A stretch of DNA of 64,000 bases from Parvibaculum sp. (GCF_030694575.1 NZ_JAUYUS010000045.1:1-64000); one strand, 5' to 3'. Positions 12,362 to 23,040 are shown, counted from the first letter of the stretch. The notes: generated by a model not told the origin, from the sequence alone. Translations and numbers: made by a program.

Positions 12362-13423
12362 CTAGCCGTAGCGGTAGGGCGCGCCGGCCTTTTTCATCGT
12401 GTCCGCATACTTCTTCAGAATCTCAACGACCTTCGCGTTGCGCGGGCTCTTCTGGGCGACTTCGTCCCAGAACTTGAGCGCCTCGGTTTCGATGGTCGCC
12501 CACTCCGCTTCCGGGATCGTGGTGAGTTCGAGCTTGCCGCCCGTGGTGCGGTAGTGCGCCTCACCCCACCAATACCAGTGCTGGCGGTAATAGTGCGAAC
12601 TGTCCATGCTGAGCTTGAACAGCGTCTTCAGATGCTCGGGCAATGCTTCCCATTTTTGGGTATTGGCGATGTAGGAGCCGGCCCATGCACCGGAGATGTT
12701 GTTCGTCAGATAGTATTTGGTGATGTCCGCCCAGCCGACGGTATAGGTCTCGGTCGCGCCACACCAGGCGACGCCGTCGATCTCGTTGGTCTGGATGGCG
12801 ACTTCGATATCTTCCCACGGCAGCGTGACCGGCACGACGCCGAAACGCTCGAGGAACTTGCCGCCCGTCGGGAAGGTGAAGACGCGCAGACCCTTGAGAT
12901 CGGCGACAGAGCGGATCGGCTTCGTCGTGACGAAGTTGCAGGGGTCCCACGAGCCAGTGCTGAGCCAGGTCACGCCTGGCACCTCGGCGTATGCTTCTTC
13001 CCAGATTTCGCGCAAGCCATACCATTCCCACAGCACGGGGACGTCGAGGCTGTAGCGCGAAGCGAAGGGGAAGTAGGCGCCGAACACCGACACGTCGATC
13101 GGCGCAGCCATGCTGTCGTCGTCGCTCTGTGCCGCGTCGATGGTGCCATTTTGCACGGCGCGGAAAAGCTCGCCCTGCGGCACAAGCTGGTCGGCGGTAT
13201 AGAGTTCGATCACCATTTCGCCGTTGGCGGCATTGTTGAACGCATCGATCGACGGCTTGATGACATGCTCGGCAAGCGAAGCGCCGGCATAGGTTTGAAG
13301 ACGCCATTTGATCGGCGCCTGCGCACGGACAACGTTGGGCGCGGCAAGTGCGCCGGCACCGACGGCGGCGACACCGGCTTTCTTCAAAAAGTCGCGTTTG
13401 TTTATCTTCGGATGGTCAGTCAT
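12362..13423 (-). CDS. TRAP transporter substrate-binding protein (DctP family), Tat-type leader
   Basis: INKRDFLKKAGVAAVGAGALAAPNVVRAQAPIKWRLQTYA...; EIDGVAWCGATETYTVGWADITKYY. Confidence 0.92.
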   Translation of the reverse strand: MTDHPKINKRDFLKKAGVAAVGAGALAAPNVVRAQAPIKWRLQTYAGASLAEHVIKPSIDAFNNAANGEMVIELYTADQLVPQGELFRAVQNGTIDAAQSDDDSMAAPIDVSVFGAYFPFASRYSLDVPVLWEWYGLREIWEEAYAEVPGVTWLSTGSWDPCNFVTTKPIRSVADLKGLRVFTFPTGGKFLERFGVVPVTLPWEDIEVAIQTNEIDGVAWCGATETYTVGWADITKYYLTNNISGAWAGSYIANTQKWEALPEHLKTLFKLSMDSSHYYRQHWYWWGEAHYRTTGGKLELTTIPEAEWATIETEALKFWDEVAQKSPRNAKVVEILKKYADTMKKAGAPYRYG

Positions 13424-13540
13424 ATGGAAGGGCTCCTTCTTCTCTGATGTTTCGGGTCGTATCCAGCCCCAGCCAGACCCGGCCCTCTCGCACGAAGAAA
13501 ATCCGCTTACTGCCTAATGTTGCCCGCAGGGCGTTATCCC

Positions 13541-14866
13541 CTATCGCCCGGAATACATTTCCGGAAGCCACAGGGCGATCTGCGGAAACGCCATTACAAT
13601 CGCAATCGTAACCAACATGATCCCCACGAACGGTACGATTGAGCGGTAGATGTCGACAAGCGTTATCTCTGGCGGCGCCATAGCCCGCATAAGGAACAAA
13701 TTGTAGCCAAATGGCGGGGTTATGTAGGCGACCTGGCAGGTGATCACATAAAGGACGCCGAACCATATGGGGCTGAACCCCATGCTGAGGACCAGCGGTA
13801 TGTAGAGGGGGGCGACGATCACCAGCATGGCCGTGTCGTCGAGAAACATGCCGAGTATGACGAAGGACACCAGCATCATGATGAGGATTTCCCAGGGCGT
13901 GAGGTCCCAGGTTTCCAGCATCAGGACCCTGATGGCGTTCTTGGCGCCGAGTCCGTCATAGACCGCACCGAAACAGAGCGCGGCCAGAATGATGAACATG
14001 AACATGCAGGTGATGCTGAGCGTCTGCCGCATCGTGTCGTCCATCACGCGCCATGTGAGACGGCGCTTGAAGAGCGCGGCCAGCGTGGCGCCGGTCGCGC
14101 CGACGGCGGAGCTTTCGACGAGGCTCGTGATGCCGGTGAGAAAAAGCCCCATCATGGTCGCGAAAATCACGAAGGGCGCAATGCCTGCGCGCAGCAGCCG
14201 GAATTTTTCCGGCCATGTAATGAGGTCGCGCTCCTCCTTGGGGAGCGGCGGGCCGAGCTTCGGATTTCTCCGGCATCGGATATAGATGTAGAGGGCGAAC
14301 AGCGACGCCATGAGCAGCCCGGGCAATACACCGGCGAGCCAAAGCTGCAAAACGGGCTGGCGCGCGATCATCGCATAGAGAACGAGAACAACACTTGGCG
14401 GAATGAGAATGCCGAGCGAGCTGCCCGCCTGAATGACGCCCGTGACCATGACCTTGTCGTAGCCGCGGCGCAGCAATTCCGGCAGCGCAACGCTCGCGCC
14501 GATCGCCATGCCGGCGACGCTGAGACCGTTCATCGCCGAGATGATGACCATGAGACCGATGGTGCCGAGAGCGAGACCGCCGCGAACGGGACCCATCCAA
14601 ACGTGGAACATGCGATAGAGGTCGTTGGCGATGCCCGACTCCGCGAGCATGTAACCCATGTATATGAAGAGCGGCAGAGTCAGCAGCGGATACCAGTTCA
14701 GCACCTGGAAACTTGCGTTGAACGGCATCTCGACGGCGCCGTCGCCCCACAGAAGGAGCGCCGCGCCGGCCGCAACGAAACCGATGGCGCCGAAGACGCG
14801 CTGCCCGGTAAGCAGCATCACCATCAAGGACGAGAACATGAGCAGGGTAATGAGTTCGTAGCTCAT
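13541..14866 (-). CDS. TRAP transporter large permease (DctM)
   Basis: Polytopic; GASVALPELLRRGYDKVMVTGVIQAGSSLGILIPPSVVLVLYAMIA. Confidence 0.93.
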   Translation of the reverse strand: MSYELITLLMFSSLMVMLLTGQRVFGAIGFVAAGAALLLWGDGAVEMPFNASFQVLNWYPLLTLPLFIYMGYMLAESGIANDLYRMFHVWMGPVRGGLALGTIGLMVIISAMNGLSVAGMAIGASVALPELLRRGYDKVMVTGVIQAGSSLGILIPPSVVLVLYAMIARQPVLQLWLAGVLPGLLMASLFALYIYIRCRRNPKLGPPLPKEERDLITWPEKFRLLRAGIAPFVIFATMMGLFLTGITSLVESSAVGATGATLAALFKRRLTWRVMDDTMRQTLSITCMFMFIILAALCFGAVYDGLGAKNAIRVLMLETWDLTPWEILIMMLVSFVILGMFLDDTAMLVIVAPLYIPLVLSMGFSPIWFGVLYVITCQVAYITPPFGYNLFLMRAMAPPEITLVDIYRSIVPFVGIMLVTIAIVMAFPQIALWLPEMYSGR

Positions 14867-15546
14867 GCGACTTCCTCGCCGCGCACTCTAGCCAGGTCCT
14901 TGAAGAAAATGGCTATGGCCTGCAACAACATGAGCGCGATGCCTACCGTCATGATGAGTTTGATGGGCCAGAGCAGCGGACCCCATGAGGTGTAGTTCAC
15001 CTGCTGATAAGTAATGGCGTATTCGGTGCTCGATATGCCGCCGATGAGCAGGACCGTCAGATAAAAGACGAGAAAGAATGCCGTGATCGTGTCGGTGAAC
15101 GCCATCTTTCGCGGCGACAGGCGGCCATACAGAAGGTCCATCCGCACATGCGAATTGATCTGAAGGGAGTAACCGCCGCCGAGAAGGTAATAGGCGGCGA
15201 GCAGAAACTGGCCCATCTCCATCGCCCAGCTGATGGGCATGTTGAACATGGTCCGGGAGATGGATGCGTAGAGCAGAATGCCGATCATCACGAAGATCAG
15301 ATACATGACGATCCGGCCAACAACGCGATTCACGGCATCGACATATCGGACGTATGCTCTTGCGGCTTTCGGCAATTTCCTGCTTCCACTCGAACTGAAG
15401 ATCGGGCCGGCAGAATCGGCATCGACAGCCAGATTATCCGCCCCCCGCAGCGTCAGCCACAAAGGCTGCACGGATTGGCTCGACAAGGCAACCGTTGTCG
15501 ACCGTCCGACGGCGAACTTTCGTGTCCGGTGACCCTTTCGCCGCAT
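14863..15546 (-). CDS. TRAP transporter small permease (DctQ); start uncertain
   Basis: Four TM segments; overlaps the dctM start by ATGA. Confidence 0.85.
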   Translation of the reverse strand: MRRKGHRTRKFAVGRSTTVALSSQSVQPLWLTLRGADNLAVDADSAGPIFSSSGSRKLPKAARAYVRYVDAVNRVVGRIVMYLIFVMIGILLYASISRTMFNMPISWAMEMGQFLLAAYYLLGGGYSLQINSHVRMDLLYGRLSPRKMAFTDTITAFFLVFYLTVLLIGGISSTEYAITYQQVNYTSWGPLLWPIKLIMTVGIALMLLQAIAIFFKDLARVRGEEVA

Positions 15547-15618
15547 GTGGTGATGTTTGAAGAGGCATGGGTGCCGCAGGATGAGGCATGGGCGGCACGG
15601 GAAGCCGACTCGCGGGGG

Positions 15619-16047
15619 CTACCGCGAAACGCGGGCGAAAGCGAACCCGCCCAATGCGCCGGCCACCATTTGCGTTACGAAGCCCAGCGTCGACCGCGCC
15701 CCGGCAATCGGCGTGATGTCGTAGACGATTCCCATGGTCGTGAGGGCGACCGCGACGGCGGCGGCACCCGCCACCACATAGATCAGGGTACGCTGGGTGC
15801 CCGCGAGCCGAAAGACGAGTGCGCCCGCAAGCATCGCCACGACAAATCCGAGGCCGATGATCGCCCCGTAAAGCGGGCCCATGCCGACGATGTCGTGCGC
15901 AGTCATTGAAAGCCGGTCAGACAGGGAGACGTCGGCTCCGACGTCCGCGAGGCCCGCAAGGACGAACTGCGTATGAGCGATGGAACCCAGCACGGTGGTT
16001 ACGACCACCGCCAGAACAAACGCCAGCACAATCTTGCCGATCTGCAT
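15619..16047 (-). CDS. Hypothetical integral membrane protein
   Basis: 142 aa, about four TM segments. Confidence 0.7.
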   Translation of the reverse strand: MQIGKIVLAFVLAVVVTTVLGSIAHTQFVLAGLADVGADVSLSDRLSMTAHDIVGMGPLYGAIIGLGFVVAMLAGALVFRLAGTQRTLIYVVAGAAAVAVALTTMGIVYDITPIAGARSTLGFVTQMVAGALGGFAFARVSR

Positions 16048-16130
16048 TCCCCGTCCCCACCGATTTCTTTCGAGCGTCTTCTCGCTGTATGATTACACAG
16101 AATAACAGCGGATGGGACGGGAAACAGCCG

Positions 16131-17261
16131 ATGACGAAGCGGGAACGGACATGGACTACAATTGCGGTTTTTCTGCTCATGGCGGTCGGCGGCGGCGTGG
16201 CATCTGTCCGCGCGCAAGAGACTTCGGCTGCCTATGAGGTTGTCTCCGTCGCTGAAGGGCTCGACCACCCGTGGAGCCTCACCTTCATGCCGGACGGCTC
16301 CGCGCTCATTGTCGAACTGCCGGGGAACATCCGGCTTGTCCGGGGCGGCGTGTTGTCGCCCGACCCGATCGGCGGCGTGCCGGAAGTCTATTTCGAAAGT
16401 CAGGGCGGGCTTTTCGACGTCCTGCTCGACCCGGCCTTCGCGGAGAACGGGCTCGTCTATCTTTCCTATGCGCACGGCACGCCGGGCAAGAACGGAACCC
16501 GCGTCGCCCGAGCGCATTTCGACGGGTCGACGCTCAGCGACCTCAATGTGATTTTCGACGCGCAACCGACGAAGGACACGCCCGTCCATTACGGCGGACG
16601 GATGCTCTTCCTGCCGGATGGAACGCTTCTGATAACCGTTGGCGACGGGTTCGACTATCGCGAGCAGGCGCAGAAGCTCGATGCCGACCTCGGCAAGATC
16701 GTTCGCATCAACCGTGACGGCAGCGTGCCCGAAGACAATCCCTTTGTCGGCCGAGAAGGAGCCCGCGCGGAGATATGGACCTATGGCCATCGCAACGCAC
16801 AGGGCATTCTCCGTGACGAAGCGTCGGGCATCGTCTACGAACATGAACACGGACCGCGGGGCGGCGACGAGATCAACATCATCGAGCCCGGCAAGAATTA
16901 CGGCTGGCCGGTCATCACCTATGGTCTGGATTATTCCGGCGCCCGCATTTCGCCCTATACGGAATATGACGGAATGGAGCAGCCCTTGCTCCACTGGACG
17001 CCATCGATCGCACCTGCCGGTTTCACGATCTATCGCGGCGACGTCTTTCCCGAATGGGACGGCGATCTGTTCGTCGGGGCACTGGCGGCCAAGCATCTGC
17101 GCCGCGTCGACATGGAGGACGGCAAGCCGGTCGGCCAGGAAGAGCTTTTCGGCGAACTGGGCCAGCGAATTCGGGAAGTCCGCACAGGTCCCGACGGCTA
17201 TCTCTACCTGGTGACCGATGGCGAGAACGGCAGCGTGTTGCGCATCGAACCCAAAAGATAG
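16131..17261 (+). CDS. PQQ-dependent sugar dehydrogenase (aldose dehydrogenase, YliI-like)
   Basis: VAEGLDHPWSLTFMPDGSALIVELPGNIRLV; YGHRNAQGI; EHEHGPRGGDEINIIEPGKNYGWPVITYG. Confidence 0.94.
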   Translation: MTKRERTWTTIAVFLLMAVGGGVASVRAQETSAAYEVVSVAEGLDHPWSLTFMPDGSALIVELPGNIRLVRGGVLSPDPIGGVPEVYFESQGGLFDVLLDPAFAENGLVYLSYAHGTPGKNGTRVARAHFDGSTLSDLNVIFDAQPTKDTPVHYGGRMLFLPDGTLLITVGDGFDYREQAQKLDADLGKIVRINRDGSVPEDNPFVGREGARAEIWTYGHRNAQGILRDEASGIVYEHEHGPRGGDEINIIEPGKNYGWPVITYGLDYSGARISPYTEYDGMEQPLLHWTPSIAPAGFTIYRGDVFPEWDGDLFVGALAAKHLRRVDMEDGKPVGQEELFGELGQRIREVRTGPDGYLYLVTDGENGSVLRIEPKR

Positions 17262-17264
17262 GTT

Positions 17265-18644
17265 TCACATACCGAGACGGCGGAGCGCACTCGTCGTCAG
17301 GTAGCGGTCGAATGCGGACTGGTCATTGACCATCATCGTGTGACCGCCCCTGATGCGGTTCACCTGTTCCAGGCGCGTGATCCTGTTGGTCTGGATGTTG
17401 TGGGCATGGACATGTGTCCATGACCAGTAGGGATGTGTGCCATCCATGACCGCCGACTGGCCCTTCTTGTAGAGCGAAAAGGCACCGTCGAACGAGCGGA
17501 ACACCTCGCCTTTGCGGTCGAAGGAGACCATCACGAAGGGCAGCATCGTCCGGGCGTCGAACCAGACGTGCTTCTTGCCGACCGGCGCACGCGCAAACTT
17601 TACCGGTTCCGCTTCGACGACGAGCGCCTCCGGCACAAGCTGGACTTTCGTGTTCCAGAAGCTGACGCCGTTCGGACCGCCATGCGTCTCGTGCTCCCAG
17701 TTCGGATGATCGGCTTCCCACCCTTCGGAGAGAGCGGCAAGTGCCGGGCCCTGGTGCACCAGCCGGTAGTTGCCCCAGGTAAGCAGCGGGTCGCCGGCTG
17801 CCCATGCGTCCGAGAGATACATCGTCGAGCCGGCGATGAGCGGCTCGAAGCGCTGATTGGTCGGGAAGCGGCGAATCCGTTTGAATGCGGGCAGGTACCC
17901 GTAGAGTTCCGGAAATTCGTTCTGGTCGTAGGGCCAGATATTGAGGAAGGACGTGCCCTTCTCCTCATTGGGATGCGTGAAGGCCACCGACTGAAAACGG
18001 AGCTTGTCGCGATACTCTGGCCAGTAAGGCATGGGATCGACAGAGACGCGGCCGACGGGCGCGAGTTCGGCCCAGATGGATTCATATGTGTAGTCGACGG
18101 TCCCGCCCGGGGCCAGATCGTACTCCTTCGTCGCGTAGACGGAGATGTCGTGGCGGCCCCAACTGAGCGTGAGGCCGGCGAATATTTCCAATGCGGTTTT
18201 CGGATCGGGAAACGGATTGCCGCCGATCCAGGGCTCGCCATCTGCCGTGACGACATTGCCCGTCGCATCGAAACGCGCCTTGCCCTTGTTGCGGAGCGTT
18301 GCCTCCAGATATTCCCACGGGCTCAATTGCATGAGATCCGTCGTCGTCTCGACGACTTCCAGCACGCGGCCCATTTCCTTGATCTGCCGGTAACGAATGG
18401 GATCGAGCAGGTCCTTCACGAGATCGACATTGCCGGCATCGATGCGACCGCCGGTCGAGACGGCGCCCTTCGTGTAGGCCTCGATGGAAAGAAGTTCTTC
18501 CGGGTAGGCGCGCGAGGCGTCACCATGAGCCTCCAGCGTCCGCCAGAGCGGGGCCGTGACGCCGAGGCTCACGATGCCCGTTGCGAGCCGCTGCAGGAAG
18601 ATGCGCCGCGAATAATCATGCGTGTAGCGCCGAATATGCATCAT
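17265..18644 (-). CDS. DUF1329 family protein (paralog A), Tat-like leader
   Basis: YSRRIFLQRLATGIVSLG; PWIGGNPFPDPKTALE; homologous to 21624..23003. Confidence 0.88.
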   Translation of the reverse strand: MMHIRRYTHDYSRRIFLQRLATGIVSLGVTAPLWRTLEAHGDASRAYPEELLSIEAYTKGAVSTGGRIDAGNVDLVKDLLDPIRYRQIKEMGRVLEVVETTTDLMQLSPWEYLEATLRNKGKARFDATGNVVTADGEPWIGGNPFPDPKTALEIFAGLTLSWGRHDISVYATKEYDLAPGGTVDYTYESIWAELAPVGRVSVDPMPYWPEYRDKLRFQSVAFTHPNEEKGTSFLNIWPYDQNEFPELYGYLPAFKRIRRFPTNQRFEPLIAGSTMYLSDAWAAGDPLLTWGNYRLVHQGPALAALSEGWEADHPNWEHETHGGPNGVSFWNTKVQLVPEALVVEAEPVKFARAPVGKKHVWFDARTMLPFVMVSFDRKGEVFRSFDGAFSLYKKGQSAVMDGTHPYWSWTHVHAHNIQTNRITRLEQVNRIRGGHTMMVNDQSAFDRYLTTSALRRLGM

Positions 18645-18687
18645 CTTCTCCGCCGGATGCTGCCGCCGCCGGTCAGGCGGATGGCAA

Positions 18688-18780
18688 CCGTCCGGAGCGC
18701 CAGTGCGCGCTTTTGGGGGTGACCGCGCAATACCGCATCCTGTAACGGTCTTGCGCGGTCCGCACCGGCGCTCCGGACGG
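18688..18780. repeat. Nested perfect inverted repeats in the intercistronic region
   Basis: Outer CCGTCCGGAGCGC (18688-18700)/GCGCTCCGGACGG (18768-18780); inner GACCGCGCAA (18721-18730)/TTGCGCGGTC (18751-18760). Confidence 0.9.
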
Positions 18781-18802
18781 AGCTTACGTCGATCGGAGAC
18801 TG

Positions 18803-20554
18803 TCAGAACTGATAGGTAATGCGGAATGTCAGTTCATCGGCCCAATCGATCGTATCGACGATGTCGTCATTGCCGCCGTCGCTCAGTGTGACGTTGGCGA
18901 AGACTTCAGCCGTCCATGCTTCGTTCGGCTTCCACTTCAGGCCCGGCTGTATCAGCGCGCCGCCCTTCACATCGTAGAGAACCGAGAAATCGGCCCGCCA
19001 GATGAGGTTCGGGAAAGGCTGCTGAAGTGCGAAGGCGACGGCATTGAACGAGCTCTCGCCATCCGGCAGGCCGCTGGTGCGGTTTCCGGTTGCCCCCATG
19101 CCGCTGAGATGACGGCCGAACATGTCGCTTTCCGACTTGAAGAGATACTGCAGCACCATGAAGGTCGCCGGAAACTCCTGCGAGAAGCGGTGATACTTCT
19201 CGAAGACCAGCGAAGCGACGTACTCGTCCTCGACAATGTGGTTTCGGCTCAGGTCGGGACTGGTGAACTCCTTGTCGGGCGTGTAGGTGAGTTCGCTCCG
19301 GATCACGAGCTGGTCGAAGAAGGAGTCCGAGCCGGCACTCACGACATAGTTCGCACCGAGACCGAAGATGTTCTCACGCTGGTAGACGCGTGCAATGTGA
19401 CCGCGGAGCGGGCCAAGAAGTTGGAAAAACAGGTCGAGCTCCGCAGCCGCCAGCGTCTGATTTGGCACTTCAGCTGCACCAAGGCCACCGGTCGCCGGCT
19501 GGAACTCGCGGACCGCCGTATTGAAGCCGGTAAACCCGTTGAGGCGGGCCATGCCTGCGTAGGTGAACCATTCCTCCGCAGAGTACACGCCCGTCGAACT
19601 CATGGAGAACGGCGTCCCTCCCAACACCGGATCGCCGGAGTCCGTCCAGTGGAAGACGCCGTCCGGATTGCGCCGGTTGACCGCAATCGCTTGCAGGGCG
19701 ACACCGCCGAGCTGCGCCTGGATACGGCCGCCGACATTCATTGCGCCCTCAGCGTCGTCGAAACCCTCCTGCTGGTGAATCGTGAACTGCGAAGGGATGA
19801 CGTTATAAGGCGTGTCCGGGTTCGCGAGGATCGACGGATTGAAAAGCTGCGTGAAGGCTTCGATCTCGATGTCGTTCGACACGCGGTAGGAACCGCGTAC
19901 ACCGGGCGACGCTACACGCTCGTCGGCGAATTCCTCAGCGACCAGATCAAGCAGAAGGTGGCGCCGCAAATCGAGGCCATTCGGCACGTCGAGGACGCGG
20001 AAGAACAGGGATTCACCCCAGGCGATCTGCTGGTTGCCCATACGGATCCAGAGCGGGCCCTCCGAATAATCGAGATAGAGCGCCGGCAAGTCGACCATGT
20101 AGTTTTTGCCGTTGGTCTCCAGGAATGTCGCCCGGCCGCCGCTCCAGAACGGCGTCTCGAAGAACTCGGGATCGCCATAGCTGTCGAAGATGTCGGGCTG
20201 GAAGTAACCGCGCAAGCGGGCAAAACCGTTCCAGTTCTCGTTGAAGTTGGCCTGGAAATCGACCTCGAGACGCGTCGCCATCAGATTGAAGGTATTGTCG
20301 GCGCGGTCGATCGGCCGTGTCGTCGTGGTGACGCCGCCACCCAACAAGGTCGAGTCCTGCGTGACGGTCACGCCGTTGTAGAGATTGCCTTGCTGATTAT
20401 ACGGGTTCTCTTCGTCCGTGAGCTTGATCGCCGGCTCCTGCCGGATGAAGCCCTGAACGTTGAAGTCGGCAGCACCTGCACTTGCCGTGAACGCCACCGT
20501 GAGCGCCACGCCAGCCAGAAGCCCCCCTGCGGCCTCGATAATTTTACGAGACAT
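18803..20554 (-). CDS. DUF1302 family outer-membrane-type protein
   Basis: MSRKIIEAAGGLLAGVALTVAFTASAGAADFNVQGFIRQEPAIK; long aromatic-rich beta-type protein ending LTFRITYQF. Confidence 0.85.
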   Translation of the reverse strand: MSRKIIEAAGGLLAGVALTVAFTASAGAADFNVQGFIRQEPAIKLTDEENPYNQQGNLYNGVTVTQDSTLLGGGVTTTTRPIDRADNTFNLMATRLEVDFQANFNENWNGFARLRGYFQPDIFDSYGDPEFFETPFWSGGRATFLETNGKNYMVDLPALYLDYSEGPLWIRMGNQQIAWGESLFFRVLDVPNGLDLRRHLLLDLVAEEFADERVASPGVRGSYRVSNDIEIEAFTQLFNPSILANPDTPYNVIPSQFTIHQQEGFDDAEGAMNVGGRIQAQLGGVALQAIAVNRRNPDGVFHWTDSGDPVLGGTPFSMSSTGVYSAEEWFTYAGMARLNGFTGFNTAVREFQPATGGLGAAEVPNQTLAAAELDLFFQLLGPLRGHIARVYQRENIFGLGANYVVSAGSDSFFDQLVIRSELTYTPDKEFTSPDLSRNHIVEDEYVASLVFEKYHRFSQEFPATFMVLQYLFKSESDMFGRHLSGMGATGNRTSGLPDGESSFNAVAFALQQPFPNLIWRADFSVLYDVKGGALIQPGLKWKPNEAWTAEVFANVTLSDGGNDDIVDTIDWADELTFRITYQF

Positions 20555-20615
20555 CTTCTCCCCTCCCTTGGATAACCCGAAACGGGTTGGAACCATCCTC
20601 AAGCCGTCATACGGC

Positions 20616-21560
20616 TCATTCATCCATTTCCAGAATTCGTCCTCGATGACCGACAAGCACCGGCTTGTCTCGAGCCGTCGAGGATGCGACCGCCTGATAC
20701 CAGCCGGTTTCAATGTCGCTGCGCGCCACCGGCTTCCAGGTGCGGCCGCCATCGTGGCTTGAGTAAGCGCCGCGAATACCGACGGCGAAGGCGCGCGTGC
20801 CGGACTGCCAGACACCCAGCAAATTCGTATCGGAAAGCCGCTCCCGCTCGCGCCAGCTCGCACCGCTATCGGTGGTGGCGAGAACGAGGCCCTCCTGACC
20901 GACGGCGATGCCACGGCCTTTCTCATCTATCGTAAAGTCGAAGATCGACGCTTCGCCCTTGTGCGCGACGGTCCATGAGGTACCGCCATCGGAGGAGCGG
21001 AGTATCAAGCCGAATTCGCCGCCGACGGTGATGACGTTGCCGACGATCTGGACCGCATAGAGATGCGGCTCGACGTAATCGTCGACGATCGGCATCCAGT
21101 CGAGTTCAGCGGCCGACCAATGCGCGCCGTTGTCGCGCGAAACGAGGATTGTGCCGAAGCCGCCGACGGCCGCGACAAGTCCGCCTTCGCCCAGAGCTAC
21201 CGCGAAGAGACGTGCGTCCGTGCCGCTTTCGAGCGTGGTCCATCCGGCGCCGTCCAGACGGAATATCTGTCCAGACTGACCGACGATGAAGCGCCGGCCA
21301 CCCGCGGCCGCCACGCCCAGCAAGGCGAGATCGGTCTCGGGCCGTACGTGATGCGACCAATTGCGGCCGCTGTCCTCGCTCGCGAGCACGGTGCCGCCGC
21401 CGCCCACCGCCATGCCCGACGAGCCGTCGAATACTACGTCGAAAAGCACGTCATGCGGCGTACCGCGATACCGGAGGTATGGATCGTCGGTCGCGGCCAG
21501 CGCCGCGAATGCGGGCAGCAGCGCCAGAACGAGACCTGCGGCAGCAAATTTTCTCAACAT
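20616..21560 (-). CDS. YCF48-related/BNR-repeat beta-propeller, exported
   Basis: Signal peptide; repeats of S-x-D-x-G-x-x-W (LASEDSGRNWSHH, LVSRDNGAHWSAA, LRSSDGGTSWTVA, LATTDSGASWRER). Confidence 0.88.
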   Translation of the reverse strand: MLRKFAAAGLVLALLPAFAALAATDDPYLRYRGTPHDVLFDVVFDGSSGMAVGGGGTVLASEDSGRNWSHHVRPETDLALLGVAAAGGRRFIVGQSGQIFRLDGAGWTTLESGTDARLFAVALGEGGLVAAVGGFGTILVSRDNGAHWSAAELDWMPIVDDYVEPHLYAVQIVGNVITVGGEFGLILRSSDGGTSWTVAHKGEASIFDFTIDEKGRGIAVGQEGLVLATTDSGASWRERERLSDTNLLGVWQSGTRAFAVGIRGAYSSHDGGRTWKPVARSDIETGWYQAVASSTARDKPVLVGHRGRILEMDE

Positions 21561-21623
21561 CTATCTTCCTCCCGAGGACAAGGGGACGCCGGCCTTTTCG
21601 CCGGCGCCCCCGCGACCCGGCTT

Positions 21624-23003
21624 TTATGTGCCGAAGCGGCGGATCGCCTGCGCCGTCAGGTACTTGTCGTAGATGCTCGGTCCGATGTTGTATTCGGGGC
21701 CAAAGCCGCCGGTGATCTGCTTCGCCTGGACGAAGCGGCTCATGCGGTTTGTCTGCACGTCGTGGCTGTGCACATGCGTCCACGACCAGAGCGGATGAGC
21801 GCCATCCATGTACGCCGCATCGCCGTCCTGGTATTGGCTGAAGGCCGGTTCGAACGACTTCCAGATTTCGCCGCGACGGTCGTATGTGAGATAGGACACG
21901 AACATCATGTTGCGGACGTCGATATAGACGCGCTTCTTGCTCACCGGCGCGCGCGGATAGCCGATCGGCTCCGCCTCGACGACGAGGACTTCCGGCACCA
22001 GTTCCTTGTAGTCCTCGAAGAAGGTCTGATCCTTCGGACCGCCGTGAACTTCACGCTCCCAGTTCGGATTGCGCTTGCCCGTCCAGTTGCCCGAGACGGC
22101 ACCGAGATGCGGCTTCGTACCGATCACCTTGTAGTTGCCCCAGGTCAGCATCGGGTCGCCGGCCGCCCACGCATCCGAAAGAAAGATCGTGATGCCGGGC
22201 ACAAGCGGCTCGAAGCGCTGGTTTGTCGGGAAGTTGCGGACACGCTTGAAGGCCGGCAGATAGCCGAGAAGCTCCGGGAACTTCCTCTGGTCGTAGTGCC
22301 AGGTGTTGAGGAAGGCCGTGCCTTTCGCGTCGGTCGGCGAGGTAAACCAGACCGCCTGATAACGCAGCTTGTCTTCATCGCCCGCCTGATAGGGCGACGG
22401 CTTGTTGACGAGGCCGACCGTGTTCTGCTCCGCCCAGATGAAGTCATACTGGTAGGAGAGCGTGCCGTTCGGCGAGATGTCCCAGTCGCGCACGGCATAA
22501 ACGGATTCGTCGTGGCGGCCCCAAGACATGGTGAGATTGGCGAAAGCCTCCTCGCCGGTCTGCGCATTCGGGAACGGATTGCCGCCGATCCAGGGCTTGC
22601 CGTCATCGGTTACGACGTTGCCATTGGCGTCGAATTTTGCGCGGCCCGCATTACGCAGCGTCGCTTCCATGTATTCGTGGGGATAGAGCTTCGTCACATC
22701 GGTCGTGGTTTCGACGATGTTGATGCGGCGGCCCATCTCCTTGACCTGGCGGTAGGCGATGGGATCGAGCAGGTCCTTCACCACCTCCACGTTGTCGGCC
22801 GTGATGACGTCTCCCGGTTTGACCTGCCCTTTTGTATAGAGCTCGATCGAGAGGAGTTCGTCGGGGTAGACCTTGTCGATCGTGCCCGAGCGCGCAATCT
22901 CCGGCCAGAGGGGCGCCAGCACCCCCGCCGCCGCCACTCCCTTCAGCGACTTTTCAAGAAAAGCGCGCCGCGAGAAATCGCTGTCGTATTTTCGAATTCG
23001 CAT
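21624..23003 (-). CDS. DUF1329 family protein (paralog B), Tat-like leader
   Basis: MRIRKYDSDFSRRAFLEKSLKG; ETTTDVTKLYPHEYMEATLRNAGRAKFDANGNVVTDDGKPWIGGNPFP. Confidence 0.88.
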   Translation of the reverse strand: MRIRKYDSDFSRRAFLEKSLKGVAAAGVLAPLWPEIARSGTIDKVYPDELLSIELYTKGQVKPGDVITADNVEVVKDLLDPIAYRQVKEMGRRINIVETTTDVTKLYPHEYMEATLRNAGRAKFDANGNVVTDDGKPWIGGNPFPNAQTGEEAFANLTMSWGRHDESVYAVRDWDISPNGTLSYQYDFIWAEQNTVGLVNKPSPYQAGDEDKLRYQAVWFTSPTDAKGTAFLNTWHYDQRKFPELLGYLPAFKRVRNFPTNQRFEPLVPGITIFLSDAWAAGDPMLTWGNYKVIGTKPHLGAVSGNWTGKRNPNWEREVHGGPKDQTFFEDYKELVPEVLVVEAEPIGYPRAPVSKKRVYIDVRNMMFVSYLTYDRRGEIWKSFEPAFSQYQDGDAAYMDGAHPLWSWTHVHSHDVQTNRMSRFVQAKQITGGFGPEYNIGPSIYDKYLTAQAIRRFGT

Positions 23004-23040
23004 TTCCTTCCTCCTCCCAGTAGGACAGGAACCCGCCGGC

